The position numbers were made by a program, and so were the translations under genes. Below the pieces are notes generated by a model. The model worked only from the letters and a program-made list of their open reading frames with translations, did not search any database and was not told where the DNA came from. Source: Panacagrimonas sp. (GTDB lineage Bacteria > Pseudomonadota > Gammaproteobacteria > Nevskiales > Nevskiaceae). Taken from it: a stretch of DNA of 8,834 nt. The DNA is taken from NCBI GenBank assembly GCA_021773655.1, contig JAJFJX010000343.1, positions 1-8,834 on the forward strand. The letters are read 5' to 3'. Positions 1 through 5,161 of this stretch are shown piece by piece (the stretch's first letter is position 1; every line of letters begins with the position of its first letter).

Positions 1-519
1 TTGCAATCTGATGCCAACTGGCTTTTGGGGAAAGATGACTACCCAAAAGAGGACCCAAAAGCCGTTGAAAATCCAGTAACTTCGACCGCAGACCTGTCTC
101 CGCTGTTAAAAACGGGTCGTCGCGATTTACCGGTCCTCGGCGGCACAACCGAATCCAGCGAGGGCTTCATCACGCTCCACCGCGAGCCAATCGATTATGT
201 CGAGCGACCCCGCATGCTTGATGGAATAGAGGCAGCTTACGCCATCTGGATGATGGGAAGCACGATGTCGCCACGGTATTTCGACGGCGAGTTGCTCGCC
301 GTTCACCCAGGGCGGCCGATAACCGAGGGCTGCTTTGTTGTCATCCACCTAACTGCATCGGACGACACAGGGACACGCGCGCGGGTACTACAGTATTTGG
401 GCACAAATGGCCCAAGCTACCGGTTCAAACAACTGAAACCTGAAACGCCATTTGACTTGCACCGAAAAGAGGTCTTGGCCATGCACCGGGTCGTGATCTC
501 GGCCGAAGGATCGCCGTAA
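1..519 (+). CDS. Phage repressor, C-terminal S24/LexA-like domain (5' end outside window)
   Basis: This is the C-terminal part of a LexA/CI-type phage repressor. The order of landmarks matches the family: linker with PVLGG (about residues 44-48), YAIWMMGSTMSPRYFDGE (about 80-97), AVHPGRP (100-106), the strand FVVIHL, and MHRVV near the end. No helix-turn-helix is visible, so the DNA-binding half most likely lies upstream; the TTG at base 1 is probably not the true start. In the usual G-x-S-M-x-P motif the catalytic Ser is replaced by Thr88 (GSTMSP). The usual catalytic Lys in the VK-x-L strand aligns with Leu130 (ARVLQYL). This suggests a dimerisation domain that cannot self-cleave. The gene lies just upstream of, and in the same direction as, the twin-operator promoter, which it probably represses. 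Family assignment is strong; loss of catalysis rests on alignment from memory. Confidence 0.85.
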   Translation: MQSDANWLLGKDDYPKEDPKAVENPVTSTADLSPLLKTGRRDLPVLGGTTESSEGFITLHREPIDYVERPRMLDGIEAAYAIWMMGSTMSPRYFDGELLAVHPGRPITEGCFVVIHLTASDDTGTRARVLQYLGTNGPSYRFKQLKPETPFDLHRKEVLAMHRVVISAEGSP

Positions 520-545
520 GCAGCGTATAACTAGCGGACCTTTTT

Positions 546-561
546 TCGGATTTTTCTCCGA
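546..561. promoter_or_regulatory. Repressor operator candidate O1
   Basis: The sequence TCGGATTTTTCTCCGA is a dyad with 5-bp perfect arms (TCGGA/TCCGA) around a 6-bp T-rich centre. It shares a 14-bp core with the second copy at 575-590. The outer base pair differs in a compensated way (T...A here, G...C there), so the symmetry is kept. It ends just upstream of the -35 box at 568. Binding by the upstream repressor is inferred. Confidence 0.65.
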
Positions 562-567
562 TTTAAT

Positions 568-596
568 TTGATTGGCGGATTTTTCTCCGCTATAGT
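568..596 (+). promoter_or_regulatory. Early promoter (sigma70-type), overlapped by O2
   Basis: TTGATT (568-573) and TATAGT (591-596) are separated by exactly 17 bp, a good match to the housekeeping consensus. Transcription would start near 603, leaving a leader of about 25 nt before the ATG at 627. The leader carries AGGA at 610-613. This is the only convincing promoter in the window and would drive the whole rightward gene array. Confidence 0.65.
575..590. promoter_or_regulatory. Repressor operator candidate O2
   Basis: The sequence GCGGATTTTTCTCCGC is a dyad with 5-bp arms GCGGA/TCCGC. Its centre lies 29 bp from that of O1, close to three helical turns, so two dimers could bind on about the same face. 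It occupies almost the whole spacer between the -35 and -10 boxes of the promoter at 568-596, so occupancy should block polymerase directly. Confidence 0.7.
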
Positions 597-626
597 TGGT
601 TCATCAAATAGGATGGACCAACGGAC

Positions 627-890
627 ATGTCATCGAATTCCGCCAGTGAAGTCACCCTAGACCGCCTCCGGCAGTCCGCCGCGCTCGTCACCGGTCCGGT
701 GAAGGTTCTCGCCAGCTACTATTCCAATATCGACTACTGCAGCGGGTGCGGCGCGAACGACTTGCGCGGCCAGCTACTCCATACCGTAGAGACCACGCCA
801 GGCCGGGCGGTGACGCTGTGCACCGGCTGCAAATCCGGAAACTCGAGCGATCCCCGGCAGACCTCTTTCTTGAGGATTGTTGGCCAATGA
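627..890 (+). CDS. Small zinc-ribbon-like protein, first gene of early operon
   Basis: This is an 87-residue protein of unrecognised family. It has two CxxC knuckles, Cys38-Cys41 (YCSGCG) and Cys65-Cys68 (LCTGC), about 24 residues apart, a typical four-cysteine zinc-ribbon layout. The N-terminal part is probably helical (LDRLRQSAALV). It is the first gene behind the operator-controlled promoter, a slot often used in phages for regulatory or host-takeover proteins, but the sequence gives no direct proof of such a role. AGGA at 610-613 is rather far from the ATG; a second purine stretch (ACGGA, 621-625) lies very close. The stop overlaps the next start by ATGA. Confidence 0.75.
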   Translation: MSSNSASEVTLDRLRQSAALVTGPVKVLASYYSNIDYCSGCGANDLRGQLLHTVETTPGRAVTLCTGCKSGNSSDPRQTSFLRIVGQ

Positions 891-1174
891 CCGCCCTGGC
901 GGACGTCCTAAAGATCGCCAGCGACGGCATGACTTTCAACAACGAGGCCGAGCGCTTGGCCGCGATGTCGGCGCTGCTTGAGTTGGTGGGCACCGGAATT
1001 CGGGAAGCCTCGATTGAGGGTGCCAGATCGGATTACGAAAAGAAGACCCTCGACAGCATGCTCAACGGGCTGGCCGATCTGGTCATCGACGTCACGATCA
1101 TGTCGGAGCTCCTTGCCGAAGGCAGCCCGATCCAGGACGCGAAGGTAGTCCAGTTGTTCGGCGGTGCGTCGTGA
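887..1174 (+). CDS. Hypothetical protein, 95 aa, mostly helical
   Basis: The family is not recognised. The ATG at 887 overlaps the previous stop (ATGA) and has GAGGA at 872-876, so I prefer it to a longer in-frame reading from 746 that would overlap the upstream gene extensively. The 95-residue product looks helical and moderately acidic, with a central hydrophobic helix region (LAAMSALLELVGTGIREA) and a second one (MLNGLADLVIDVTIMSELL). No cysteine knuckles, signal peptide or catalytic motif are seen. The length and helical pattern would suit a small dimerising accessory protein, but no function is claimed. Its end overlaps the next gene by GTGA. Confidence 0.7.
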   Translation: MTALADVLKIASDGMTFNNEAERLAAMSALLELVGTGIREASIEGARSDYEKKTLDSMLNGLADLVIDVTIMSELLAEGSPIQDAKVVQLFGGAS

Positions 1175-1362
1175 GTGGTGATGGCGGTGCGACGATCACC
1201 CTCTATCAGGACAAGTTCGGGCACTACTCCATCACGGTAGAGCGCAATGGAATCGGCGAACGGATTGCCGGACCAAACATCACGCTAGCCCGCGAAGTTG
1301 AACGCTGGCCGCTCACCGACAAAGCGATAGAGGCAGTAACCCGGATGAAAGCCGATGCCTGA
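1171..1362 (+). CDS. Hypothetical protein, 63 aa
   Basis: The family is not recognised. The GTG start sits in a GTGA overlap with the preceding stop, typical of translational coupling; no strong Shine-Dalgarno sequence is visible. The first half (ATITLYQDKFGHYSITVERN) looks like a beta hairpin. The second half is probably helical and charged (LAREVERWPLTDKAIEAVTRMKA). The product is soluble and has no metal-binding or catalytic pattern. The 3' end overlaps the tiny membrane-protein frame that starts at 1355. Confidence 0.6.
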   Translation: MSGDGGATITLYQDKFGHYSITVERNGIGERIAGPNITLAREVERWPLTDKAIEAVTRMKADA

Positions 1363-1438
1363 GTGGATCGCAATCAACCTCGGATTTTGGCTGATCTTCG
1401 CGGCTGCTGCCGCGGCATGGAAGTGGAGAAAAGCATGA
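1355..1438 (+). CDS. Micro membrane protein, 27 aa
   Basis: This frame starts MPEWIAINLGFWLIF and continues with six alanines to a basic end, WKWRKA. It reads as a single hydrophobic helix (about residues 5-22) followed by a positive tail, the usual design of a one-pass membrane microprotein with a cytoplasmic C-terminus. The ATG at 1355 overlaps the previous gene by 8 bases and has GGATGA just upstream (1343-1348). Its stop codon lies in an ATGA overlap with the next gene (ATG at 1435). Placement between two coupled genes, with overlaps at both ends, argues that it is translated. The function is unknown. Confidence 0.55.
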   Translation: MPEWIAINLGFWLIFAAAAAAWKWRKA

Positions 1439-1593
1439 TGGAGTGCGGGCATTCTCAATTCGAACAACGGGACGATGGGCCTGGGTTGATGACGCTTATC
1501 TGTCTCGTTTGTGGGCACGAACAGCATCTCCATTCTGAACGAGACCAGGGCGAAGACGTTTGGCGAGATGATCGCCAGCGTGGGGATTACTAG
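1435..1593 (+). CDS. Small zinc-ribbon-like protein, 52 aa
   Basis: The family is not recognised, but metal binding is likely: Cys4 and His6 (MECGH) pair with Cys23 and Cys26 (ICLVCGH), a short treble-clef or zinc-ribbon-like spacing. The C-terminal third is very polar and charged. An in-frame GTG at 1363 would give a 76-residue product. I prefer the ATG at 1435 because GGAG (1425-1428) lies 6 nt upstream and the start overlaps the stop of the 27-residue membrane protein as ATGA. It is the second small Cys-rich protein in this operon. Confidence 0.6.
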   Translation: MMECGHSQFEQRDDGPGLMTLICLVCGHEQHLHSERDQGEDVWRDDRQRGDY

Positions 1594-1641
1594 GTGATGA
1601 CCGCGTGGCTGCACTTTGGACACCCGTGGAGGGCGAAATGA
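1594..1641 (+). CDS. Possible leader micropeptide, 14-15 codons
   Basis: Directly after the TAG at 1591-1593, a GTG-ATG pair opens a frame reading MTAWLHFGHPWRAK from the ATG at 1597. Its TGA overlaps the next ATG at 1638 as ATGA. It fills the only gap in this part of the array and would keep ribosomes coupled across it. No clear ribosome binding site precedes it, and a frame this short can occur by chance. Confidence 0.2.
   Translation: MMTAWLHFGHPWRAK
1628..1633 (+). promoter_or_regulatory. Strong Shine-Dalgarno GGAGGG fixing the start at 1638
   Basis: GGAGGG lies 4 nt before the ATG at 1638. An in-frame GTG at 1605 would extend the protein by 11 residues but has no comparable site, so 1638 is the likely start. 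Confidence 0.6.
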
Positions 1642-1913
1642 GTGGAATAGCGAAGCGTCTGCAAGACGCATGCGTTGGCCATCCGCACGCAACAGTGCCA
1701 TGGCCACATCGCTTATTGCACGACGCCGCCGACGAACTCGAAGCCCTCGCGGCGGCGCTCCAATTCTATGCCGAAGCTTGGGACACGCACCCAGGTGACA
1801 GCGGGCCGGGCGGCAACACCCCACAGGACCCGGTTTGCGACCCCAATGCAGATCTGATCGAGGACGGCGGCAAGATCGCCCGCGACGCCCTGGCCCGGAG
1901 GAATTCGGAATGA
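1638..1913 (+). CDS. Hypothetical phage protein, 91 aa
   Basis: The 91-residue product is of a kind often seen in early regions of alphaproteobacterial phages. It has a helical N-terminal half (LLHDAADELEALAAALQFYAEAW would form one helix, given here in part: DAADELEALAAAL), a Gly/Pro-rich middle (GDSGPGGNTPQDP), and an end of the pattern D-x-G-x-x-A-R-x-A-L (EDGGKIARDALARR). I recall the ending, a residue string like ' ..FYA...D.G..AR.AL', from uncharacterised phage proteins but know no function. The start is set by GGAGGG at 1628-1633. The stop overlaps the next ATG (ATGA at 1910). Confidence 0.65.
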   Translation: MSGIAKRLQDACVGHPHATVPWPHRLLHDAADELEALAAALQFYAEAWDTHPGDSGPGGNTPQDPVCDPNADLIEDGGKIARDALARRNSE

Positions 1914-2176
1914 TCATCCGCAGATTTGTCGTCGGCTTCGCCATCGACCCGCTATCAAACGGGCCGGTCATCGTTGGGGAAGTGACGACCGTCAACAGGT
2001 GGGGTCCGGCCCGGCTCAACGACAATGAAGCCATCGCCCACCTGCGCCAGCGCGGCGCCACCTGGGGCGAAACCCGCGTTGTTGCCGAGGACGATGTCGC
2101 GTTCTGTGTCGGCCATTGGGGCGAAGCGCCGGATGGTGCGCTGATTATCACCGAAGAGGATTCCGACCATGGATGA
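1910..2176 (+). CDS. Hypothetical protein, 88 aa
   Basis: The family is not recognised. The start at 1910 has GGAGG (1897-1901) 8 nt upstream and an ATGA overlap with the preceding stop, which favours it over any upstream in-frame codon. The N-terminal stretch MIIRRFVVGFAID is beta-like rather than a signal peptide. The rest mixes short strands and one helix (NDNEAIAHLRQRG) and ends acidic (ITEEDSDHG). Trp-Gly pairs recur (RWGPA, TWGET, HWGEA), perhaps a small repeated strand-turn element. It is a soluble protein with no motif I can assign. The 3' end overlaps the next membrane-protein frame by 8 bases. Confidence 0.65.
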   Translation: MIIRRFVVGFAIDPLSNGPVIVGEVTTVNRWGPARLNDNEAIAHLRQRGATWGETRVVAEDDVAFCVGHWGEAPDGALIITEEDSDHG

Positions 2177-2336
2177 TCCGTTTCGAGCCGATCCGTTTGG
2201 AGTGGCGATCGAGGTCGCGGTGGTTGTCGCCATGCTGCTTCTGATCGCCGGCGGGCTCGCCTCCGGATTCATGCTCAGCATGGACGCCGAACAAGAACGC
2301 CGCGAGGTGATCATCATCAACCAGGAGGCGTCGTGA
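2169..2336 (+). CDS. Small single-pass membrane protein, 55 aa
   Basis: This frame begins MDDPFRADPFG and has one strongly hydrophobic segment at about residues 12-36 (VAVVVAMLLLIAGGLASG within it), then a charged tail (DAEQERREV). The acidic N-terminus and mixed tail make topology uncertain. The ATG overlaps the end of the previous gene by 8 bases, and the TGA overlaps the GTG of the Gp157-like gene as GTGA. It therefore sits snugly in the coupled array. The family is not recognised. It is one of three small membrane proteins in the window. Confidence 0.6.
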   Translation: MDDPFRADPFGVAIEVAVVVAMLLLIAGGLASGFMLSMDAEQERREVIIINQEAS

Positions 2337-2929
2337 ACGAGCCGACAACCAAGGCTGTGGCCAAGCAGGTCGCCGACGGCATCACCGATGCGGCTGCCAT
2401 TGCGCAGCACCACAACACCTATTCCCCAGAGCAGCGCGTTCAGTTCGCGGTTCGTGACTGGCAAGAAATGCGCGCCGAACTGCTCGACATGTACGTCGAT
2501 CTCGACGAGCAAACGCTTTCCGACACGCTGGAAGGCGAGGTCGATCTGCATGAGCGTCTTACCGATGTGGCCAAGGTCATCGGCGAGTTAGAGGCCGGCA
2601 AGAAGGGCCTCCAAGCCTACATCGCCGAGGTCAGGGAACGTCAGGACCGGTTCGCGAGGCGCGCTGAGACCCTGCGAAACCTGATCGTTTTCGCGATGGG
2701 AAAAGCCAAGCTGAAAACCGTGCCGGCGCCGGAATGCACGATCACCGTGAGAACTCTACCCGGCGAAATCGTCATCGATGATGAAACAAAGGTGCCGAAG
2801 AAGTTCTGGCGAAAGCCAGATCCTGTCATCGACAGGACCGCAATCAACGCAGCGATCAAGGCGAAGGAGAAAATCGCCGGCGTGTCTCAGGGCGAGGAAC
2901 GATCCTCGCTGACCATACGGAGGAAATGA
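2333..2929 (+). CDS. Siphovirus Gp157-family protein
   Basis: The 198-residue protein matches the Gp157 family of siphoviruses in layout. It has a long helical, coiled-coil-like first half (about residues 45-125, with DLHERLTDVAKVIGELEAGK), the conserved patch of aromatic and basic residues around LRNLIVFAMGKAKLKTV (about 115-131), a beta segment with the pattern TITVRTLP, and the motif VPKKFWRKPDP (about 153-163) before a C-terminal helix ending in LTIRRK. The biochemical role of the family is not settled; members are commonly encoded next to RecT/Bet annealing proteins, as here, which suggests a link with recombination. The GTG start has AGGAGG at 2323-2328 (spacing only 4 nt) and overlaps the previous stop. 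One nucleotide separates it from bet. Confidence 0.85.
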   Translation: MNEPTTKAVAKQVADGITDAAAIAQHHNTYSPEQRVQFAVRDWQEMRAELLDMYVDLDEQTLSDTLEGEVDLHERLTDVAKVIGELEAGKKGLQAYIAEVRERQDRFARRAETLRNLIVFAMGKAKLKTVPAPECTITVRTLPGEIVIDDETKVPKKFWRKPDPVIDRTAINAAIKAKEKIAGVSQGEERSSLTIRRK

Positions 2930-2930
2930 C

Positions 2931-4994
2931 ATGGCCGATCTACCGGCAGTCACGACGTCAAACCCACTGGCCCGTCTCGGTATAACGCCATCGCAAGGCG
3001 AAACCATCCGGCGCATGTTCGCGAAGGGCGCCGACGACGACGAGTTCAACGTCTTCATGACGGTGTGCGCTGACCTCGGTCTAACGCCGGTCCGCAAGCA
3101 GGTCTATTGCGCTGTCTACAACGCTGACGACGCCAAGAAGCGCCAGCTTGTGATCATGGTCGGCATCGACGGCATGCGATCTGTCGCCGAACGGTCGGGA
3201 AATTACATGCCCGATGACCAGGAGCCGGAGTACGAATACGACGAATCCCTCGCCGACCCGTTTCTCAACCCAAAGGGCTTCGTCAAGGCGACCGTCCGCG
3301 TAAAGAAATTCGCCCATGGCGAATGGCACTGGATCAAAGGCGTCGCCCATTGGGAAGCCTTCCGCCAGGCCAACAAGCATTGGGTGTCCAACCCATCAGG
3401 CCAGGGCCGCGTCGAGAAATACGCGCTCAACGAGTTCTGGATGGAAAAGGGCGAGTTGATGATCGCCAAGTGCTTCTCGCCGGACACCGAAGTCCTGACC
3501 GACTGCGGTTTTCAGCCGCTATCTGCGGTCACTGGCCGGGTCATGCAGGTCACCGAAGATGGTTTGAAGCCGACCGACGCAGCACCGTTCTCACAGCCCT
3601 ACCACGGGCCAATGGTCACGCTTGATAGCGATGACCTGAATTTCTGCGTCACCCCGAACCACGACATGGTGACCACGGCGGGAAAGATCGAGGCCGGCAA
3701 GATCTTCGACCAAGCCCGGTCTCGACCGAAATTCCATATCCCGCGACTGGTCGACGACCACGGCACCGACCAGGCCATCAGCGACGAATCGATCAGGCTG
3801 GCGGCGGCGTACATCGCTGACGGCAGCGACATTTCGCAATCTGGGTTCAGGATTTCTGTCTCCCGACCGGCGAAAATCGCCAGACTGGAAGATATCGATC
3901 TCCACCATGCCGTTGAGGTCCTCCCCACCGCCGGGCAGCGTGCGCACACCGCTGTTCGCACGATTACAACCAAGCACGACAAGTCCGTTTTCTCCTATAA
4001 GTTCGACGATATCGCCGGCCTCGCCGGCCCCGGCAAGACATGCCGCACCAAAATATTGCTCGGGTTGTCTCAACGGCAGGCGAGAGTCTTCGTCGATGCC
4101 CTGCTTGACTTCGACGGCTCGACCAACAAGCAGACCGGCGTTCGCCGTTTCTACTCATCCGACCGGGCGCATGTCGGTGTGTTCGAGTTGATGGCCGTTT
4201 CCGCCGGCTACGCCGTAAGCCCGCCAAGGGCCCGGACGTCGGACATTTCGAGCCGCCCTAACTACGTGCTCACCATCAGCGAGCGGAACGCCATTTCAGT
4301 GCGGCGTTGGGGCCGCGATTATCACAACCACAAACACGGAGATACCAAGCGTACCGGGCTTGAAATCACGACGAACGCTGCCGGCGTCGTGTGGTGCGTA
4401 ACGGTCCCCTCGGGCGAGATCATCGTTCGCCGCCACGGTTTCTCCATGCGCTGCGGCAACTGCGCCGAGGCGCAGGCGCTACGTCGCGGTTGGCCGGAAG
4501 ATCTATCGGCTGTGTATGAGCCGGCGGAGATCGGCCCGATCATCGAAGGCACCGCGACCGAGGTAATGGCAAAGGCCAGGGAAGATGCCCGCGAGGCGCT
4601 TCTCGGCGGCCCGGATTCCTACGCCATCAGTTGGGAATACGGCGCACCGATCAACCATGTTCCGGCCGGAAAACTGGTCGAGGAAATCGACCAGCGGATG
4701 CGCGATTGGGGCCTCGCCGAAATCGACTGGTTCGAACACAACAATGCCGAAACCCTGCGGCGCTTCTGGAATCGGCACAAGTCCGACGGCGTCGACCTTC
4801 GCGGCTTGATCGACGACCGGGTTGAGGCGCTGAAAGCCGAGGGGGACGACGCAGACGGTGGGGACGCAAAACCCGCAAGCGATTCTGACGACCAGGATGA
4901 CACCACTGGCGCAGACGGCGAGGCCGCACAGCCCAAGTTTCAGCTAACAGGCGCTGCGTGGGGCGATCCGAACGCCTTATGGATGGATGGGTAG
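2931..4994 (+). CDS. bet: Bet/RecT single-strand annealing recombinase, interrupted by an intein
   Basis: The precursor has 687 residues; the host protein is Bet of the RecT/Redbeta superfamily, which anneals complementary DNA strands for recombination and replication. N-terminal extein (1-180) landmarks are FNVFMTVCADLGLTP, KQVYCAVYN, a VGIDGMRSVAERSGNY motif, and ELMIAK. The C-terminal extein (511-687) resumes with CAEAQALRRGWPE and VYEPAEI. Lambda Bet has the corresponding core motif MIQCARLAF. Residues 181-510 do not belong to the family and form an intein. Removing them gives a normal-sized 357-residue Bet. A low-complexity acidic stretch follows (about 640-668, EGDDADGGDA and further Asp/Glu), then the end GDPNALWMDG. 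The start at 2931 has GGAGGA (2919-2924). The gene lies between a Gp157-family gene and a small membrane-protein gene, in the recombination block with ssb. The function of the host protein is certain at family level; splicing has not been shown. Confidence 0.93.
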   Translation: MADLPAVTTSNPLARLGITPSQGETIRRMFAKGADDDEFNVFMTVCADLGLTPVRKQVYCAVYNADDAKKRQLVIMVGIDGMRSVAERSGNYMPDDQEPEYEYDESLADPFLNPKGFVKATVRVKKFAHGEWHWIKGVAHWEAFRQANKHWVSNPSGQGRVEKYALNEFWMEKGELMIAKCFSPDTEVLTDCGFQPLSAVTGRVMQVTEDGLKPTDAAPFSQPYHGPMVTLDSDDLNFCVTPNHDMVTTAGKIEAGKIFDQARSRPKFHIPRLVDDHGTDQAISDESIRLAAAYIADGSDISQSGFRISVSRPAKIARLEDIDLHHAVEVLPTAGQRAHTAVRTITTKHDKSVFSYKFDDIAGLAGPGKTCRTKILLGLSQRQARVFVDALLDFDGSTNKQTGVRRFYSSDRAHVGVFELMAVSAGYAVSPPRARTSDISSRPNYVLTISERNAISVRRWGRDYHNHKHGDTKRTGLEITTNAAGVVWCVTVPSGEIIVRRHGFSMRCGNCAEAQALRRGWPEDLSAVYEPAEIGPIIEGTATEVMAKAREDAREALLGGPDSYAISWEYGAPINHVPAGKLVEEIDQRMRDWGLAEIDWFEHNNAETLRRFWNRHKSDGVDLRGLIDDRVEALKAEGDDADGGDAKPASDSDDQDDTTGADGEAAQPKFQLTGAAWGDPNALWMDG
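3471..4460 (+). mobile_element. Intein with LAGLIDADG-type homing endonuclease inside bet
   Basis: The 330-residue in-frame insertion runs from Cys181 to Asn510 of the precursor. N-terminal splicing motif: CFSPDTEVLTDCGF. Block B: CVTPNHDM with Thr241 and His244 (TxxH). Endonuclease motifs: RLAAAYIADGSD (Asp297) and FVDALLDFDGS (Asp395), a dodecapeptide pair. C-terminal blocks: WCVTVPSGEIIVRRHG followed by FSMRCGN, then extein +1 Cys511. Cys1, the terminal Asn and the +1 Cys needed for class 1 splicing are all present. The penultimate residue is Gly509 rather than His. There are no stops or frameshifts, and both catalytic Asp candidates remain, so both splicing and homing may be active. At 330 residues it is compact for an endonuclease-bearing intein. 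Base composition resembles the surrounding gene, so it is not an obvious recent arrival. Confidence 0.92.
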
Positions 4995-5161
4995 AAGTGA
5001 CCACGCTTTGGGCATTCCCATTTGCGTTCACTCTTTGGGTGACAGGCTTTGGCACTTTCATGGCGGCGAAGTGGCGCGCCAGGGCAGCGTTCTTCGTGGG
5101 CGGTGCACTTGGCATTGGCGGCGGCTTTGCCTGGATGGCCGCCATTCTGGACCGACTATGA
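4979..5161 (+). CDS. Two-helix membrane protein, 60 aa
   Basis: The product reads as a membrane hairpin: helix 1 at about residues 9-30 (LWAFPFAFTLWVTGFGTF), a basic turn KWRAR (31-35), and helix 2 at about 36-57 (FFVGGALGIGGGFAWMAA). The basic loop predicts that both ends face out and the loop faces the cytoplasm. The start is uncertain: ATG at 4979 lies inside the end of bet, while GTG at 4997, just after the bet stop at 4992-4994, would give a 54-residue version with the same helices. Hairpins of this size can be holins or inhibitors of host membrane enzymes; nothing here decides. The stop overlaps the next ATG (ATGA). Confidence 0.6.
   Translation: MDGWVEVTTLWAFPFAFTLWVTGFGTFMAAKWRARAAFFVGGALGIGGGFAWMAAILDRL

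Noticed and set aside
534..550. Possible third operator (GCGGACC followed by TTTTTTCGGA)
   Set aside because: It has a GCGGA half-site but no TCCGC partner at the required spacing, so it is at best a half-site.
1285..2151. Long open frame of 288 residues on the minus strand
   Set aside because: It is antisense to a run of coupled + strand genes with good ribosome binding sites, has low-complexity Arg/Pro/Ser-rich sequence typical of GC-rich shadow frames, and matches no family I know.
4017..4040. Walker A-like string GLAGPGKT within the intein
   Set aside because: It fits the loose consensus but lies in the endonuclease region with no Walker B or other ATPase context; it is most likely chance.
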